A stretch of 64,000 nt of DNA from the NCBI GenBank assembly GCA_963921825.1, contig OY997590.1:36907039-36971038 (forward strand), read 5' to 3'. The notes beneath the pieces are model-generated. The model saw only the letters and a program-made list of their open reading frames with translations, was not told where the DNA came from and searched no databases. Shown one piece after another: positions 1 to 10,180 of this stretch. Every line of letters begins with the position of its first letter. Positions within the stretch are counted from its first letter, which is position 1. This stretch comes from Erodium maritimum (taxonomy: Eukaryota; Streptophyta; Magnoliopsida; Geraniales; Geraniaceae). The translations under genes and the position numbers were made by a program.

Positions 1-2769
1 GAGATTGAGGAGTTAGAATCTGAAGTAAATGACTTGGACGAAGCTTTGGACAATCGGGATTTATCGGGACCTGAGTGTATTACCCGTTCCTTACTCCGCG
101 TTCGACTCATTCGCAAGCAGAAGGTTTTGACTCGCATTTGGTGCCAAAAGGCCCGTTTGAGGTGGCACAACTTGGTGATATCTGTTCGCGTTTCTATCAC
201 AGGATTGCCAATGTGCGTGCCTTGAGAAACAAGATTTCTCAAATCTTGGTTGATTTAGTCCCGGTTTCTTATCCTGTGGTCATTAAGAGGCTTGCAGCAG
301 ATCATTTTAGTTCGAGGTTCAGCAGACCACCCTCTCGGGTTCTTCTCCCTCAGCTCCCCTTTGCTCATTTTACAGCTTTTCAGGCTTCCTTTCTTGAGGA
401 ACCGTTTTCCTCTGAGGAGATTGTTGCTGCTATTTCTGCTTGTGGTTCGGAAAAGGCTCCGGGTCCGGATGGTTTCTCTCTTATCTTTTACAGAGTCTAT
501 TGGGACACGATCAAGGTAGATATGTTGAGTTTTTTCTCGGAGTTTCATGCTTCTGGGCGTTTGGGTAAGGGGTTGAACTCTACTTTTCTAACCTTGATCC
601 CCAAGCATCAGAGTGCAGCCAGTTTCCATGATTACAGGCCAATCAGTCTCATCTCGGGCCCTTATAAGATCCTCGCCAAGTTCTTATCTATGCGGCTTCG
701 TCGGGTCCTTGATGACCTCATTAGTGATGCTCAGACTGGTTTCGTTGCTGGTAGGCAACTGGTTGATGGTGTTTTGATTGCCTTAGAGGTCATTGATTGC
801 ATTCGTCGGTCTAATGAGGAAGTGGTCGTTCTCAAGTTGGACTTCTAGAAAGCTTTCGATAAGGTACATTGGTATTATGTCGATGAGGTTATGTCTGCCA
901 TGGATTTTGGGTCACGTTGGCGATCTTGGATGGCCTCCTGTTTTAAGGCTTTTGTAGCCGTTCTTGTGAATGGTTCCCCTAGTCAGGACTTCCCAATCCT
1001 GAATGACATTCGTCAGGGTTGTCCTCTCTCTCCCTTTATCTTTTTGATCGCAGCTGAAGGCCTTCATCAGGTTCTGGAACAGGGTATCAGCTTGGGCGAA
1101 TTTGCTGGCATCCAGATAGGCTCATCAGGACCTGATATTTCCCATTTACAATTTGCAGATGATACCCTGCTGTTTGTGTGGGGTACCTACTGATTTACTC
1201 AGGCTCAAGAGCACACTTCTCACCTTTGAGCTAAGTTCGGGTCTGAAGATAAACTTTGATAAGTCCACTGCTATCCTTCTGAACGCCCGCGCCTGTACCT
1301 CATAATCTGTTGCCTCTTCTTTGGGCTGTTTGGTAGGCGACCTCCCTATCAAATATCTTGGCTTCAATTTGGGTGCCAACCCCAGACGTCTCTCCTTTTG
1401 GGCTCCTGTCATTCAAAAGTTTAAGGCCTCCCTGGCCTTGTGGAAGACCAAGGATCTCTTTATGCCAGGTACATTGGTGTTAATCAAGTCTACCTTATCT
1501 GCTTTGCCTGTTTTCTTCATGTCCTTATTTAGAGCTCCTAAGGGGGTTATTCGAGAACTAGAAGCTTGGAGGAGACGTTTTCTATGGCATAACAGGGCCC
1601 ATTCTCGGGTCTTTTGCAAAGTTCGGCGGTCTTTGGTTTGTAAACCCAAGTCTGAAGGGGGTTTAGGCATTCGGGGGCTTGAGAGGGTGAACCAGAGTCT
1701 TCTGGATAAATGGTTCTGGCGCTTTGCTTCAGAAAAGGACTCTCTTTGGAAGCACGTTCTTTGTGCCAAGTTCGGATGGGATCTGTTGGAATGGGACTTA
1801 ACTGCCCTCGATAAGTCGGGTTCTTCGTTCTTTTTTGGCCATATTATGAGTCTTTCGGATTCCCCAGTTTTCAGAAGTTTGTTTGGCAACCAGAGCCTGT
1901 ATTGGCGTGTGGGAGAGGGGGACCGGATCCGCTTCTGGCAGGATGTTTGGGTCGGTCCTACTACTTTTCGTTTCCGCTTTCCCAGGCTTTACAGCTTATG
2001 TGTAGGGAAATGGACTCGTATTGAGGAGGTCTGGAGCAATGGGTCCTGGGATTTAGATTATCGTCGCAGATTCATGTTCATTTCTGAGTGGGAGGAGTCC
2101 GCTGCTCTCATGGACCTTTTGTCGACGGTCTATATTCGGCCAGACACCTCTGACTCGGTTTCTTGGTCTCAACGAGAACTCGGTTTTTCCTCGGCTTCTG
2201 CCTTTCTCTTACTCGATGACTCGGACCCTTCTCCTGTACCCTGGGCTGGGTTTCTTTGGATTAAGAATTTCCCTCCCAAGTATAGCTCCTTGGTCTGGTT
2301 GTTGGCCCATGATGCTGTCCCAACAAAGGTGTTCTTAGAGGATCGAGGTATGCGTATTTTCCTTAACGACATGTTCTGTTCTTTATGTGGACTTGTTTTT
2401 GAGGACTTTACGCATCTATTCTTGCATTGCTCCTTCTCTTGGTCTTTATGGTCGAAACTGTACTCCTGGTGGTCAATCTTTTGGGTCTCACCTGGAGATT
2501 GTGTTGCTCAGATCTCTGCTTGGACGGGACTGGGTAGGAAAATCTGGTGGAAGCTTTGGGTTAAAGTTGGGTACCTGTGTTTCTGGCATATTTGGCTGCA
2601 GAGGAACTCTCGTGTTTTTAGGCAGCAGGCTGAAACGGAGGAATTGGTTTTTAGCAAAGTCCAGGTTCATAGCTTCAGTATTTGCAAGATGTCTGGGGAT
2701 CTCAAGGGTGATGCAACCCTTCCTCTCTGGTTGGCATCTCCTCATTCGTGCTTCTTCGGTCCCATTTAG
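1..2769 (+). pseudogene. LINE ORF2 pseudogene (reverse transcriptase + zf-RVT)
   Basis: In life this protein would nick target DNA and copy the LINE RNA at the nick. Visible motifs in order are the RT entry motif KAPGPDGF (about 450-475), YRPISL (about 630), LDF followed by KAFDKV, QGCPLSP (about 1015-1035), the catalytic FADD (1152-1163), IKYLG (about 1348-1362), and near the C-terminus a zf-RVT zinc-binding region with CSLCG and HLFLHC (about 2375-2430). The gene is dead. There is a frameshift near 172-180, an in-frame TAG at 846-848 inside the LDF/KAFDKV block, a stop at 1191-1193 with a frame change before 1198, and a TAA at 1303-1305. The stretch from 1321 to 2769 is open. Endonuclease is outside the window. 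Confidence 0.93.
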
Positions 2770-2879
2770 GAGATTGAGCTCCTTCTTCTATTCTTTGTAG
2801 CTTATTTTGGGGTGTTACACCTCGTGCTTTGTACTCTCATTCAAAGCCTTTAATAAAAAAATCATTTATTAAAAAAAAA
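1..2879 (+). mobile_element. LINE (L1-type) retrotransposon, 3' part
   Basis: This is the 3' portion of a non-LTR retrotransposon whose 5' end lies outside the window. It encodes the ORF2 linker, reverse transcriptase and C-terminal zinc-binding region, then a roughly 100-bp 3' UTR ending in two A-rich tracts near 2850-2879. The order of domains and the terminal A tract identify an L1-type plant LINE. No target-site duplication can be tested because the 5' end is missing. The sequence next to it downstream is the end of a copia-type element, so one of the two was probably inserted beside or into the other. Confidence 0.93.
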
Positions 2880-3249
2880 TGATTCCGTGCATCAAGAGTA
2901 TTGAGCAAAGTGAATCACCTATGTGAGAGGAAGTGGGATCGCTTCAAGGGTGACTAATGGGGCTAGTCATCTTAAACTCTTACATAACCAGGTAGTGTCC
3001 ATGACCATAATGGGCACACACATGAGAACCAAACCGTGTTTGTTGGTATTTATGTGGGGTATATCATCATCTGCACAAACGACAGAATAGTTCAAGGACA
3101 TCGTGTCTACTAGTCAGTCAGCAAAGTAAATATACTTTCACAAGGGAAGGTTCAAGGATGAACATCTACCTATCCTATGCAGGTATCGACTTTGAGAAGT
3201 CACCGCTCCCTCGTTCTTTTTCCGTTCGCATCACATTTTTGTGGGTGAT
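2880..3249 (+). mobile_element. 3' non-coding internal end of a copia-type LTR element
   Basis: This 370-bp stretch has no open frame. It ends in GTGGGTGAT immediately before an LTR that begins TGTTGG. A short G-rich tract followed by ATTGTTGG is the usual polypurine tract/LTR junction of Ty1/copia elements, so I read it as the 3' untranslated internal end of such an element. The rest of its coding region is absent; the LINE lies where it would be expected. Confidence 0.5.
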
Positions 3250-3749
3250 TGTTGGAAAATGTGATTTTGTTGTTTTAAATGTGATTTATATTAAATAGAT
3301 TTTATGGTTTTAAATGTGATTTATGTAGTTGGTTGGCCATGACCTCTTTTATGGATTAGCTACCCCATAAAATTACCTTCTTATCCCTATTAGAGAGCCT
3401 ATAAATACCAACCTGCTAAGTCATCTTCTAACACACTACACACATCAAATACCATAGATCGAAAATCACTTTCTCTCCCAATTACGTTTTCATTCTACCT
3501 TAGTCTTGGTGATTTCTCTACACGGAGTTGAGTTCGCTGACGTTAGTCGTTGTATCCTGGGAGACTGCTGCCCATACGGGGCAATCAAGTGTCTTAAGGA
3601 GACAGGGGTACCTGAACTCGACTAAACCCTAATTTCCTAATCCGTAATCAGTAAGCTAGCTGATCGATAAAAGTTATTTGTTATTTCAATTTATTATTTT
3701 GTTTATTTAAACTTGTTTATCGTCAATATAATAACTTATATTTCTTACA
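3250..3749 (+). mobile_element. copia-type LTR (500 bp)
   Basis: The unit starts TGTTGGAAAATG and ends TTTCTTACA, giving TG...CA ends and a length of 500 bp. It has a TATA box (3400-3407) about 150 bp in, followed by a transcribed-looking leader, as expected of a U3-R-U5 LTR. It would be the 3' LTR of the fragment on its left. I could not match a 5-bp duplication on the two sides, consistent with loss of the 5' half of the element. The CCHC gene promoter begins just downstream, so this LTR could influence that gene. Confidence 0.6.
3400..3407 (+). promoter_or_regulatory. TATA box of the copia-type LTR
   Basis: TATAAATA lies about 150 bp inside the LTR, a normal U3 position. Confidence 0.5.
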
Positions 3750-3979
3750 CCCGAATACGCCGAATGGACAAACAACATGACGATACGATTAGACCTCAAT
3801 TTGACTTTCACTATAAATAAGGACATGTCAAATAACGAGGGTGATTGGACATGCGCTCTTACGCATTGTTGACAATTACTATCTCTCCCCCTAAAAAACA
3901 TTAATAGGATTTGGAAAATAAAATGAAAAACACAGTGTCTTTTTGATATTATCGCTTAAATATTTAAAATGATTTCACC

Positions 3980-4962
3980 TCTAGATTGAAAGTTGTTCAA
4001 GAGTCAAGACACGCTGTGCAGCGCCCACCAGATCTAAAATAAACCCGCTCTCTGTCTCACAGTTCCCGCTGCACGATTCATTTCCTCTTCACGCCCAACC
4101 CTAAAACCACAAGCTAGCATCGCATCTTCTCCACCACGGCTTTACAGGTTTGTTTCTTCCCCGGCTCTTCCGGATCCTCGTTCATTCTATGCTTTTGCTT
4201 GTTTGATCGTCAATTTCGCTACTTTTTTTTCAGGTTTGTAGATGAGAGCTCGTACGATTAGGGTTTTGGTGTAAGGGAAATTCTGTCTGGTAATGTTTGC
4301 CTAAATTCTATCAGGAAACGATGATTCTAAATGGTGATCTGTTTGAATGTTAGCTGAAGTTATGTGTCTGGGTTTGATGTCATGGCTTTCTTGGAGTTAT
4401 AGCTTGGGGCTTTATTGGGAACTGAATGCATATGAAACCATTTGTATATATTGTGAAGTCACATAAGTAAAATTGCATGAAATCAACTTTAAGGTTAAAT
4501 ACATGTATCCACCCTTTTCTGAGTTTCTTGATGCCAAACTACAATCAATTGTTCATTTGTTTGTGAAATATAACTTATATATGTGATATACAGATTTTAG
4601 CTTATCACATGTTAACCTGTATTTTAACTGTGTGTTGGCAGCTAAGTGAGCATTCTTTGCCCAACCAGAGGTGCAAGATCCAGGGTGTGTTTAAGTAGAA
4701 GTATACGTGTAGTGTGTTTATATTTACATGATATGCTATGGGATGCTGTGATTTGTGACTCAAGTGATTGTTTGTTGGACAAAAGTCTTGTTGTCATGTT
4801 GGAATGTGGTGTTCTGTTTGAAGATTTCGGTAGGGGTGTGTGGTGGACCAATGGTGATAATTTGGATGTGCAATTAATTAATCTTGACAGGAAGCTGCTG
4901 TGTGGTGATTTTGGAGTGTTTGTTGGTCAGTGGCAGTTGAAGCGACTGGTACAAGGTCTGAG
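3980..4962 (+). promoter_or_regulatory. Promoter/5' UTR region of the CCHC gene, with leader intron(s)
   Basis: A C-rich leader-like stretch (about 4015-4147) ends TTTACAG and is followed by GTTTGTTTC, a good splice donor at 4148. Acceptor-like CAG sites occur at 4641 and 4930, so the 5' UTR is probably interrupted by a long intron; which acceptor is used cannot be decided from sequence. Telo-box-like CCCTAAAACC lies near 4100 and TTAGGGTTTT near 4258. Such motifs are common in promoters and leaders of plant housekeeping and RNA-related genes. The small ORF at 4646-4966 shows no family features and is probably non-coding. Confidence 0.5.
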
Positions 4963-6212
4963 ATGAGTTCCCGCAGCATGAGTCGGAGCCAAAGCAGGAG
5001 CAGGAGTCCACGAGACCGCAGGATCCGGTCGCACCGTCCTTCCTACCGTGATGCTCCTTATAGAAGAGATACGCGTCGAGGTTTCAGGTTGTTTGCCTTT
5101 TAACTGATAGTTCCTTTCTTTGGATTTTAATTCTGTCCAAGAAAGAAGAAAAATGGAAATATAAAATGAATAAGAAGCATTCAGCACTGGTTTTATTGCT
5201 AAAGACATTACTGATTATTGACTTTTACATCATCCCCTGTATCTGGTGGATGAACGTCTTGCCAGAAGGTGTTGTTATGATGCATAAGTTTCTCTGTATT
5301 TTAATTGCAGCTCTCATGATAATGCAAAAATCAATTGCGTGGGTATACATCTTTGATTGCCTGGAAAGTGTATTTACTCCAAATTTAATATTACAAAGTT
5401 ATAGATCAACAATCTTTACATTGTCGTCCAAGTCTACTTAACTTACTTATCGACTTGTTTTTGGTATAGCTACTTAACTTACACTGGAATGTGTCTCCAG
5501 CCAAAGCAATTTGTGCAATAATTGCAGGCGGCCAGGACATTTTGCTAGAGAATGCCCAAATGAAGCTGTCTGTAACAACTGTAATCTTCCTGGGTAATGG
5601 AGTTTTCATTGTGTGGTAGCATGCATATTTCACCCCTCCCTCGGTGATCCTAACATGAATTCTTCGCTCAGGCACTTGGCATCAGGGTGCACGGTACAGG
5701 CTGAATGTTGGAATTGCAGAGAAGCCGGGCACATGGCCAGCAACTGTCCAAATGAAGGAATCTGCCATTCATGTGGGAAAACTGGTCATCTATCCAGGGA
5801 CTGCCTTGAACCCCGCCCTGGGGACACAAGGCTGTGCAACAACTGCTTCAAGCCAGGGCACTTTGCAGCCGACTGCACAAATGACAAAGCTTGCAAGAAC
5901 TGCAGAAAGACTGGTCACATAGCAAGGGATTGTCACGAGGAACCTGTCTGCAATGTGTGCAGTATATCTGGGCATGTGGCTAGGCAATGCCCAAAGGGCG
6001 ATGATATGGTTGGTGAGAGACGCAGGGGGAGTGGCCCCCGCAACAGTGGTCTCCGAGATGTGATCTGCAGGAGCTGCAATGAGGTTGGTCACATGAGCAG
6101 GGATTGCACCGGGAATGCCGTGGTGATCTGTCACAACTGTGGTGGAAGGGGACATATGGCATTTGAGTGCCCGTCCGGGAGGTTAGTAGACAGGGGATTC
6201 CGCCGCCGCTGA
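4963..6212 (+). CDS. CCHC zinc-knuckle protein with RS-like N-terminus (9 knuckles)
   Basis: Predicted exons are 4963-5087, 5501-5593 and 5672-6212. They join in frame to 253 codons (252 aa) with GT-AG introns. The N-terminus (residues 1-42) is rich in SR/RS dipeptides. It is followed by nine CCHC knuckles (C-x2-C-x4-H-x4-C), the first beginning LCNNC and the last CHNCGGRGH, and a basic C-terminus ending GFRRR. The second knuckle is split by the second intron. Length and layout match the plant CNBP-like zinc-knuckle family (Arabidopsis AT1G75560 type). By analogy this is a nuclear or cytoplasmic single-stranded nucleic-acid-binding protein; its targets are not evident. The start ATG at 4963 gives the RS-like segment and is the first in frame. 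All knuckle Cys and His residues appear intact, so the gene looks functional. Confidence 0.9.
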
Positions 6213-7193
6213 TCTCTCTATTGCTTTTTGAGAATGAGCATTTGTGCTCCTCAATCCGGTCCTTTTTCTTTTCTTTTCTTTTTTGGTTGAGTTGTTTTCT
6301 TGGAATGCCCCTCTAGACATGCCTTGAGTTTGACATTGTATCGGAGTGAGCCTTGCTTCTCAATGTGATTCAGAACATATTTTTCAGCAGTTGTCCTCAT
6401 TTTGACTTGAGTTGCATATGTATTTGGTTCAGAGCATCAGTGGTATGCTCTTGTTGTTAATGTAGTAAGAGTAGAGCATGTGCAGCTGCATGCATGGGAG
6501 TCTCAAGGATGGGATTGGAGATGAGTATTATTGCATGAAGTAAAAGTGAAGTAAAGTCTTAATTATTTGATAGAAGCAATTAGTTGGGAGTATTGGAGTC
6601 CAACTACTGGTTTAATCATATGTAGTTTGTTTGGATACTGAGGACCATTAATGTGGTACGTTTTGAAACAAGACATCATACTGTATGCCTTACAAGGGAC
6701 GCATACTCATAACCACCCTTTTGCCAAGACAACTTATAAGACAACAAAAGTGAAAAGAAACCTATGAATTTGATAGCATTTTGTTATAGTTTAATCCGCC
6801 TTTCTCTGTTAACTCATTCACAATAAGACAATGCATTATTTAGTTAGTGGTTAGATTAAATAAAAGAAATGGTTAGCAAATGCATAATGAGTGTGAAGAA
6901 GAGGAGAGGACAAGCTTGGTGGTCACGCACCTGATATTGATGATGAACAGTAGTAGTTAAGAAAAGAAGCGTGCCGGTAATGTAGTTGAGTGCATATGGA
7001 GCATTGGAGCTGCAACTTGCTACTTGGCAGTGGGGATCAAGTGTTTGTCAAGCCATCTTCTTCTTCTTCTTCTCTCTCTCTCTTTTCATTAATATGTAAG
7101 ATGATGGGGTTTCTGTTGGAGAGTTGGTGGGTAATGTGGCTGGTCCTGATCTTGAACTGCAATTCAATCTCTCTGTCAAAGTAACCAACCAAT
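6213..7193. other. 3' UTR of the CCHC gene and intergenic region
   Basis: The first roughly 250 bp after the stop are T-rich and likely 3' UTR. The remainder is AT-rich with no convincing coding sequence. A (TCT)n/(CT)n microsatellite lies at about 7057-7086, upstream of the glycine-rich gene. I see no transposon end here. Confidence 0.5.
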
Positions 7194-7200
7194 TATATAA
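7194..7200 (+). promoter_or_regulatory. TATA box of the glycine-rich protein gene
   Basis: TATATAA is centred 61 bp upstream of the ATG at 7258, predicting a short 5' UTR of roughly 30 nt. A CT-rich microsatellite lies about 110 bp further upstream. Confidence 0.6.
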
Positions 7201-7257
7201 CCTGAAACCCAGCTCAAAATAGCATCATATCTTGAGACCAAAAGAAAACTAGTTACA

Positions 7258-7701
7258 ATGAGAGTGATGAGTTTGTTTTGGCTACTTACAGTTGGCTTGT
7301 TCCTTGCAAGTGTCAGCAATGCCACTTCTGTAGCTCAAGGAAAAGCCAGCTCTTCTTATAACACCCAAGTTGTTGTCAACATCAAGAAGAGATTTACCAG
7401 AAGAGGCGGTGGTAGTGGCTATTCATGGGGGTGGGGAGGTGGTGGTGGTGGAGGAGGAGGTGGAGGAGGCAGTGGTGGAGGATGGGGATGGGGCGGAGGA
7501 GGAGGGGGTGGTGGTTGGTACAAGTGGGGATGCGGAGGAGGAAGGCACAAGAGACAAGAAGAGTATGTGATGGGAGAGTTCGCGCAGTGCATGAGGAGAG
7601 GGAGGTGCAGAGGAATGAGGCTCGACTGTCCTCTCCACTGCGGTGGACCTTGCTTCTTCGATTGCCAGTATATGTGCAAGGCTCATTGTCGACGCCCCTG
7701 A
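7258..7701 (+). CDS. Secreted glycine-rich protein with Cys-rich C-terminus
   Basis: A single-exon gene of 147 aa. Residues 1-22 form a signal peptide (MRVMSLFWLLTVGLFLASVS then NA), so the product is expected in the cell wall or apoplast. Residues 52-95 are a glycine/tryptophan-rich run (GGGSGYSWGWGGG and similar). The last about 45 residues carry eight cysteines with spacing C-x5-C-x6-C and then five consecutive C-x3 steps (CPLHC, CGGPC, CFFDC, CQYMC, CKAHC), plus a separate Cys in the Gly-rich tail. The regular x3 spacing suggests a compact disulfide-bonded domain. Plant glycine-rich proteins with a Cys-rich tail are usually wall-associated or defence/signalling related; I do not recognise a named family. 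The reading frame is supported by signal peptide, TATA box and codon use; long antisense frames are shadows of GGN codons. Confidence 0.82.
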   Translation: MRVMSLFWLLTVGLFLASVSNATSVAQGKASSSYNTQVVVNIKKRFTRRGGGSGYSWGWGGGGGGGGGGGGSGGGWGWGGGGGGGGWYKWGCGGGRHKRQEEYVMGEFAQCMRRGRCRGMRLDCPLHCGGPCFFDCQYMCKAHCRRP

Positions 7702-7993
7702 ACCCTCAATCTCCATCCTTATTACTTGTTCATTAACTTCTCTTTCTTTCCTTGTATTGGGCTCTGCTATTACCAAAGATATGGATGAGTTTATTTCATT
7801 ATTCAACTAAATTGGCCTAACACCTCCATCTGCACCTCCTCACATCTCCATTTTACTAATGAATCAAAATTTACTTGTCGGACAAGACCGTTTTATATAA
7901 CACTTATGGTCTTGTTCACACGATTTGAGATTATAATTATACATTTTTAAAACATGACCGTTTGGGTATTAACGTTTCTTAAAATTATATATC
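7702..7993. other. 3' UTR and AT-rich spacer
   Basis: No gene is seen here. The first about 100 bp is probably 3' UTR of the glycine-rich gene; the rest is AT-rich flank of the retroposon that follows. Confidence 0.4.
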
Positions 7994-9045
7994 TTTTTTT
8001 TATCAGCAATTTTTTTTATTTCTAAATAAAACTCCAAAAAAATGATTACAGTGAGAAGTAGAAGGGTCCAAAAGGTCCAACAAAAATAAAAAACGGCCAA
8101 AGCAATGAGAAGTCCAATAGACATTTGGGAACTCAAATGGCATTCTGACACATCCATCCATGCGCATTGAGCCTCACGAGACATCAGGAACTGTTGGATG
8201 GAGAAGACGCCAAACCTAGAAGACCTCGTCGAAGACGAGAGGCCGATACCAGCGAGGAGCAACGAGGGGGCCAATCTGGGAAGGGGCGCCGGAAGGCCAA
8301 CACCTACAACATCAGCGATCGGCCAAACCAGAGAGACCACTATGAGGAACTAGATGGGGGCGACGGCTGTGAGTTGAAGGCAAGGTCGAGGGCCAACACC
8401 CAGAAATCCGACATCCCTACAACCCAGCCAAGAACCGACCACAGGCAATCGAAGCACATAGAGGAGACAGCGCGAGCGGACGCGAAGAGGACACCAGGCC
8501 GGAGGACAAGCTTCAGACGACAAGAGGGGAACTAGAGAAAGAAGTGGTGCCGTCACGAAAGAGAAGAGGACACCAGAGATGAGGACACGAGACAACCAAC
8601 GTCTCCCACTAAGGACAAAGTGAAGGAGAGGACGACCAAACTGAGACAAGAGAAGAAGCCGATGAGTGGAGCACGACGGAGACGAGACGGTACCTCCACA
8701 GCAACCACACCAGTGCAATGAGGTCCCCCGTCAACAAGTGCCCAGAGAGCTCGAAGGCAGAAACAGAGTAGAGATCTCCAGGAGAACGCGACGAGTTGGT
8801 GAGGACGACAAGGATGGAAGGTCACCGGAGAGGTGAGGTTGAAGAAGGCTGGCTGAAGAAGCACTGCCGGAGAAAACGCCTTAGCTCGAGCAAGGGAAAA
8901 CAAGAAGGGAAGGAGAAGAGGGTGAGGAAAGAGGACAAGAGGAGGTCCGGCGGTCTCCAAGGGCAGGAGACCGCCAGTTGCGACGGTGAAGGAAAAGGGA
9001 GGCCAAGGGTTGGGAAAAAAGAGCGTTTTTTCCAGAAGGATGACA
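7994..9045 (-). mobile_element. GC-rich poly(A) retroposon, copy A
   Basis: Read on the minus strand, this unit ends in GCTGATA followed by an A tract (poly-T at 7994-8001 on +). This is the same kind of 3' end as copy B (31.1-32.1 kb) and resembles LINE 3' termini. It is far more GC-rich than its flanks and contains GGCCAACACC twice (near 8296 and 8391), a decamer repeated in copies B and C. Minus-strand frames at 8553-9059 and 8350-8718 are open but lack any known domain. The 5' boundary near 9045 is approximate and I found no target-site duplication. Confidence 0.55.
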
Positions 9046-9560
9046 AATCGGCTATACACCCCTATTAGCCTAAAAAATGAGAACTCGTTCTAGCCATACA
9101 CTTAAATTCAATATTCATCATGATACCACATCATCAACCACAATTCATCGAAACACATGTACAATTCTTCTATCTCTCACCTAAGCAAGGTCATAATTAT
9201 AATAACATGGTGTTACATGGACAAAAATCCATTATTTTCTTGACTAATTCACTAATTTAATTATTCTCGCTTAATTTGAATTCCGATTAACTTCAAACTT
9301 GCGTCAGTATTTTTATTTTTTGAAGGGATATCTATCAAGTAGCATATTGAATATATTTTGAAGCACAAAACAAATTATACCGAGGATGATAAAACTAGTG
9401 TTCGGTTTTGATAAAAAAACATATGTTGGGGGTGATAAAACACGTGTGCTGAGGTGATTAAAAATAAGGGATGAGGTGATAAAACACATGTAATGTGATG
9501 ATAAACCTAATGTGTTTAGTATTGATTAATGACATGTGAGTTAAAGAGGTAAGTCGAGAA
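9046..9560 (+). mobile_element. Fragment of a minisatellite-bearing MITE-like element (GATAAAA type)
   Basis: This stretch is homologous to the left three-quarters of the element at 24.9-25.9 kb. Both start with GACAAATCGGCT, share a backbone with AATTCCGATTA/AACTCCGATTA and TTTTTATTTTTT, and then carry degenerate repeats of GGTGATAAAACTAGTGTT. Here the repeats occupy about 9385-9520. The right inverted terminus is missing, so the copy is truncated. Confidence 0.55.
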
Positions 9561-9700
9561 TGAAACTATATTACCGACTCACTATAAGGTGGGTCGACAA
9601 TAGAAGTTTCATTACTGACTGGATACTAGTTGAGTCGGTAATGAAAGTTTTATTTCCAATTGATTTAGTTGGTAATGAAACTTTTGTTGCACTTCGAACC
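9545..9700. repeat. Degenerate GAGTCGGTAATGAAA repeats
   Basis: Several diverged copies of a motif around TTACCGACTCA / GAGTCGGTAATGAAA alternate in both orientations. Clustered short repeats of this kind resemble subterminal repeats of DNA transposons such as CACTA elements, but no terminus is visible. Family assignment is a guess. Confidence 0.35.
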
Positions 9701-10180
9701 GAGGACACACATAAAGAAACAAAGCATTTATTCAATTGGTCACTGTTCATTCTAATTAAATTTTGAGTTTATTTGACATCATCCTTCTTTTTAATGGCCT
9801 TTTGTTTTCATTTATACATGTATATGATTGCTCATAGAGTTCTTGTTGATAAAATTTCAATTGAGGGAAGCCTCTTTATAGGTATGGATCTATAAGATTT
9901 GTCATTGCTTGTAGTCAATGTATGGACAAATGTAAATGATATTGTACATAAAAGCTTTGAAGTAAATTAATTTACAGCGAGATATTTGTTCTAATTATTG
10001 ATAATCATTAGATACAATATGCTAGTGATATTATTAGATATAAAATATAATGTGTTACAACAGGTACCGCGCATCGCACGATGCTTTTCTTTAGTATCCG
10101 GGAAAAATAGTCATACATAGCTTGCAACAAATTTAATGAAGAGAGAAATCGGAAACATCAATTTCACATCAGTTACAATC
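9701..10180. other. AT-rich spacer
   Basis: No gene or clear repeat is seen. This is pre-insertion sequence left of the solo LTR; it continues at 13550. Confidence 0.3.

Noticed and set aside
4646-4966. 106-codon frame upstream of the CCHC start
   Set aside because: No family features; it overlaps the leader/intron and the main ATG context is clear downstream.
5166-5441. 91-codon frame between exons 1 and 2 of the CCHC gene
   Set aside because: It sits in the intron and has no similarity to anything recognisable.
7423-7806. Antisense frames opposite the glycine-rich gene
   Set aside because: Pro- or Ser-rich shadows of GGN codons; the sense strand has signal peptide, TATA box and Cys pattern.
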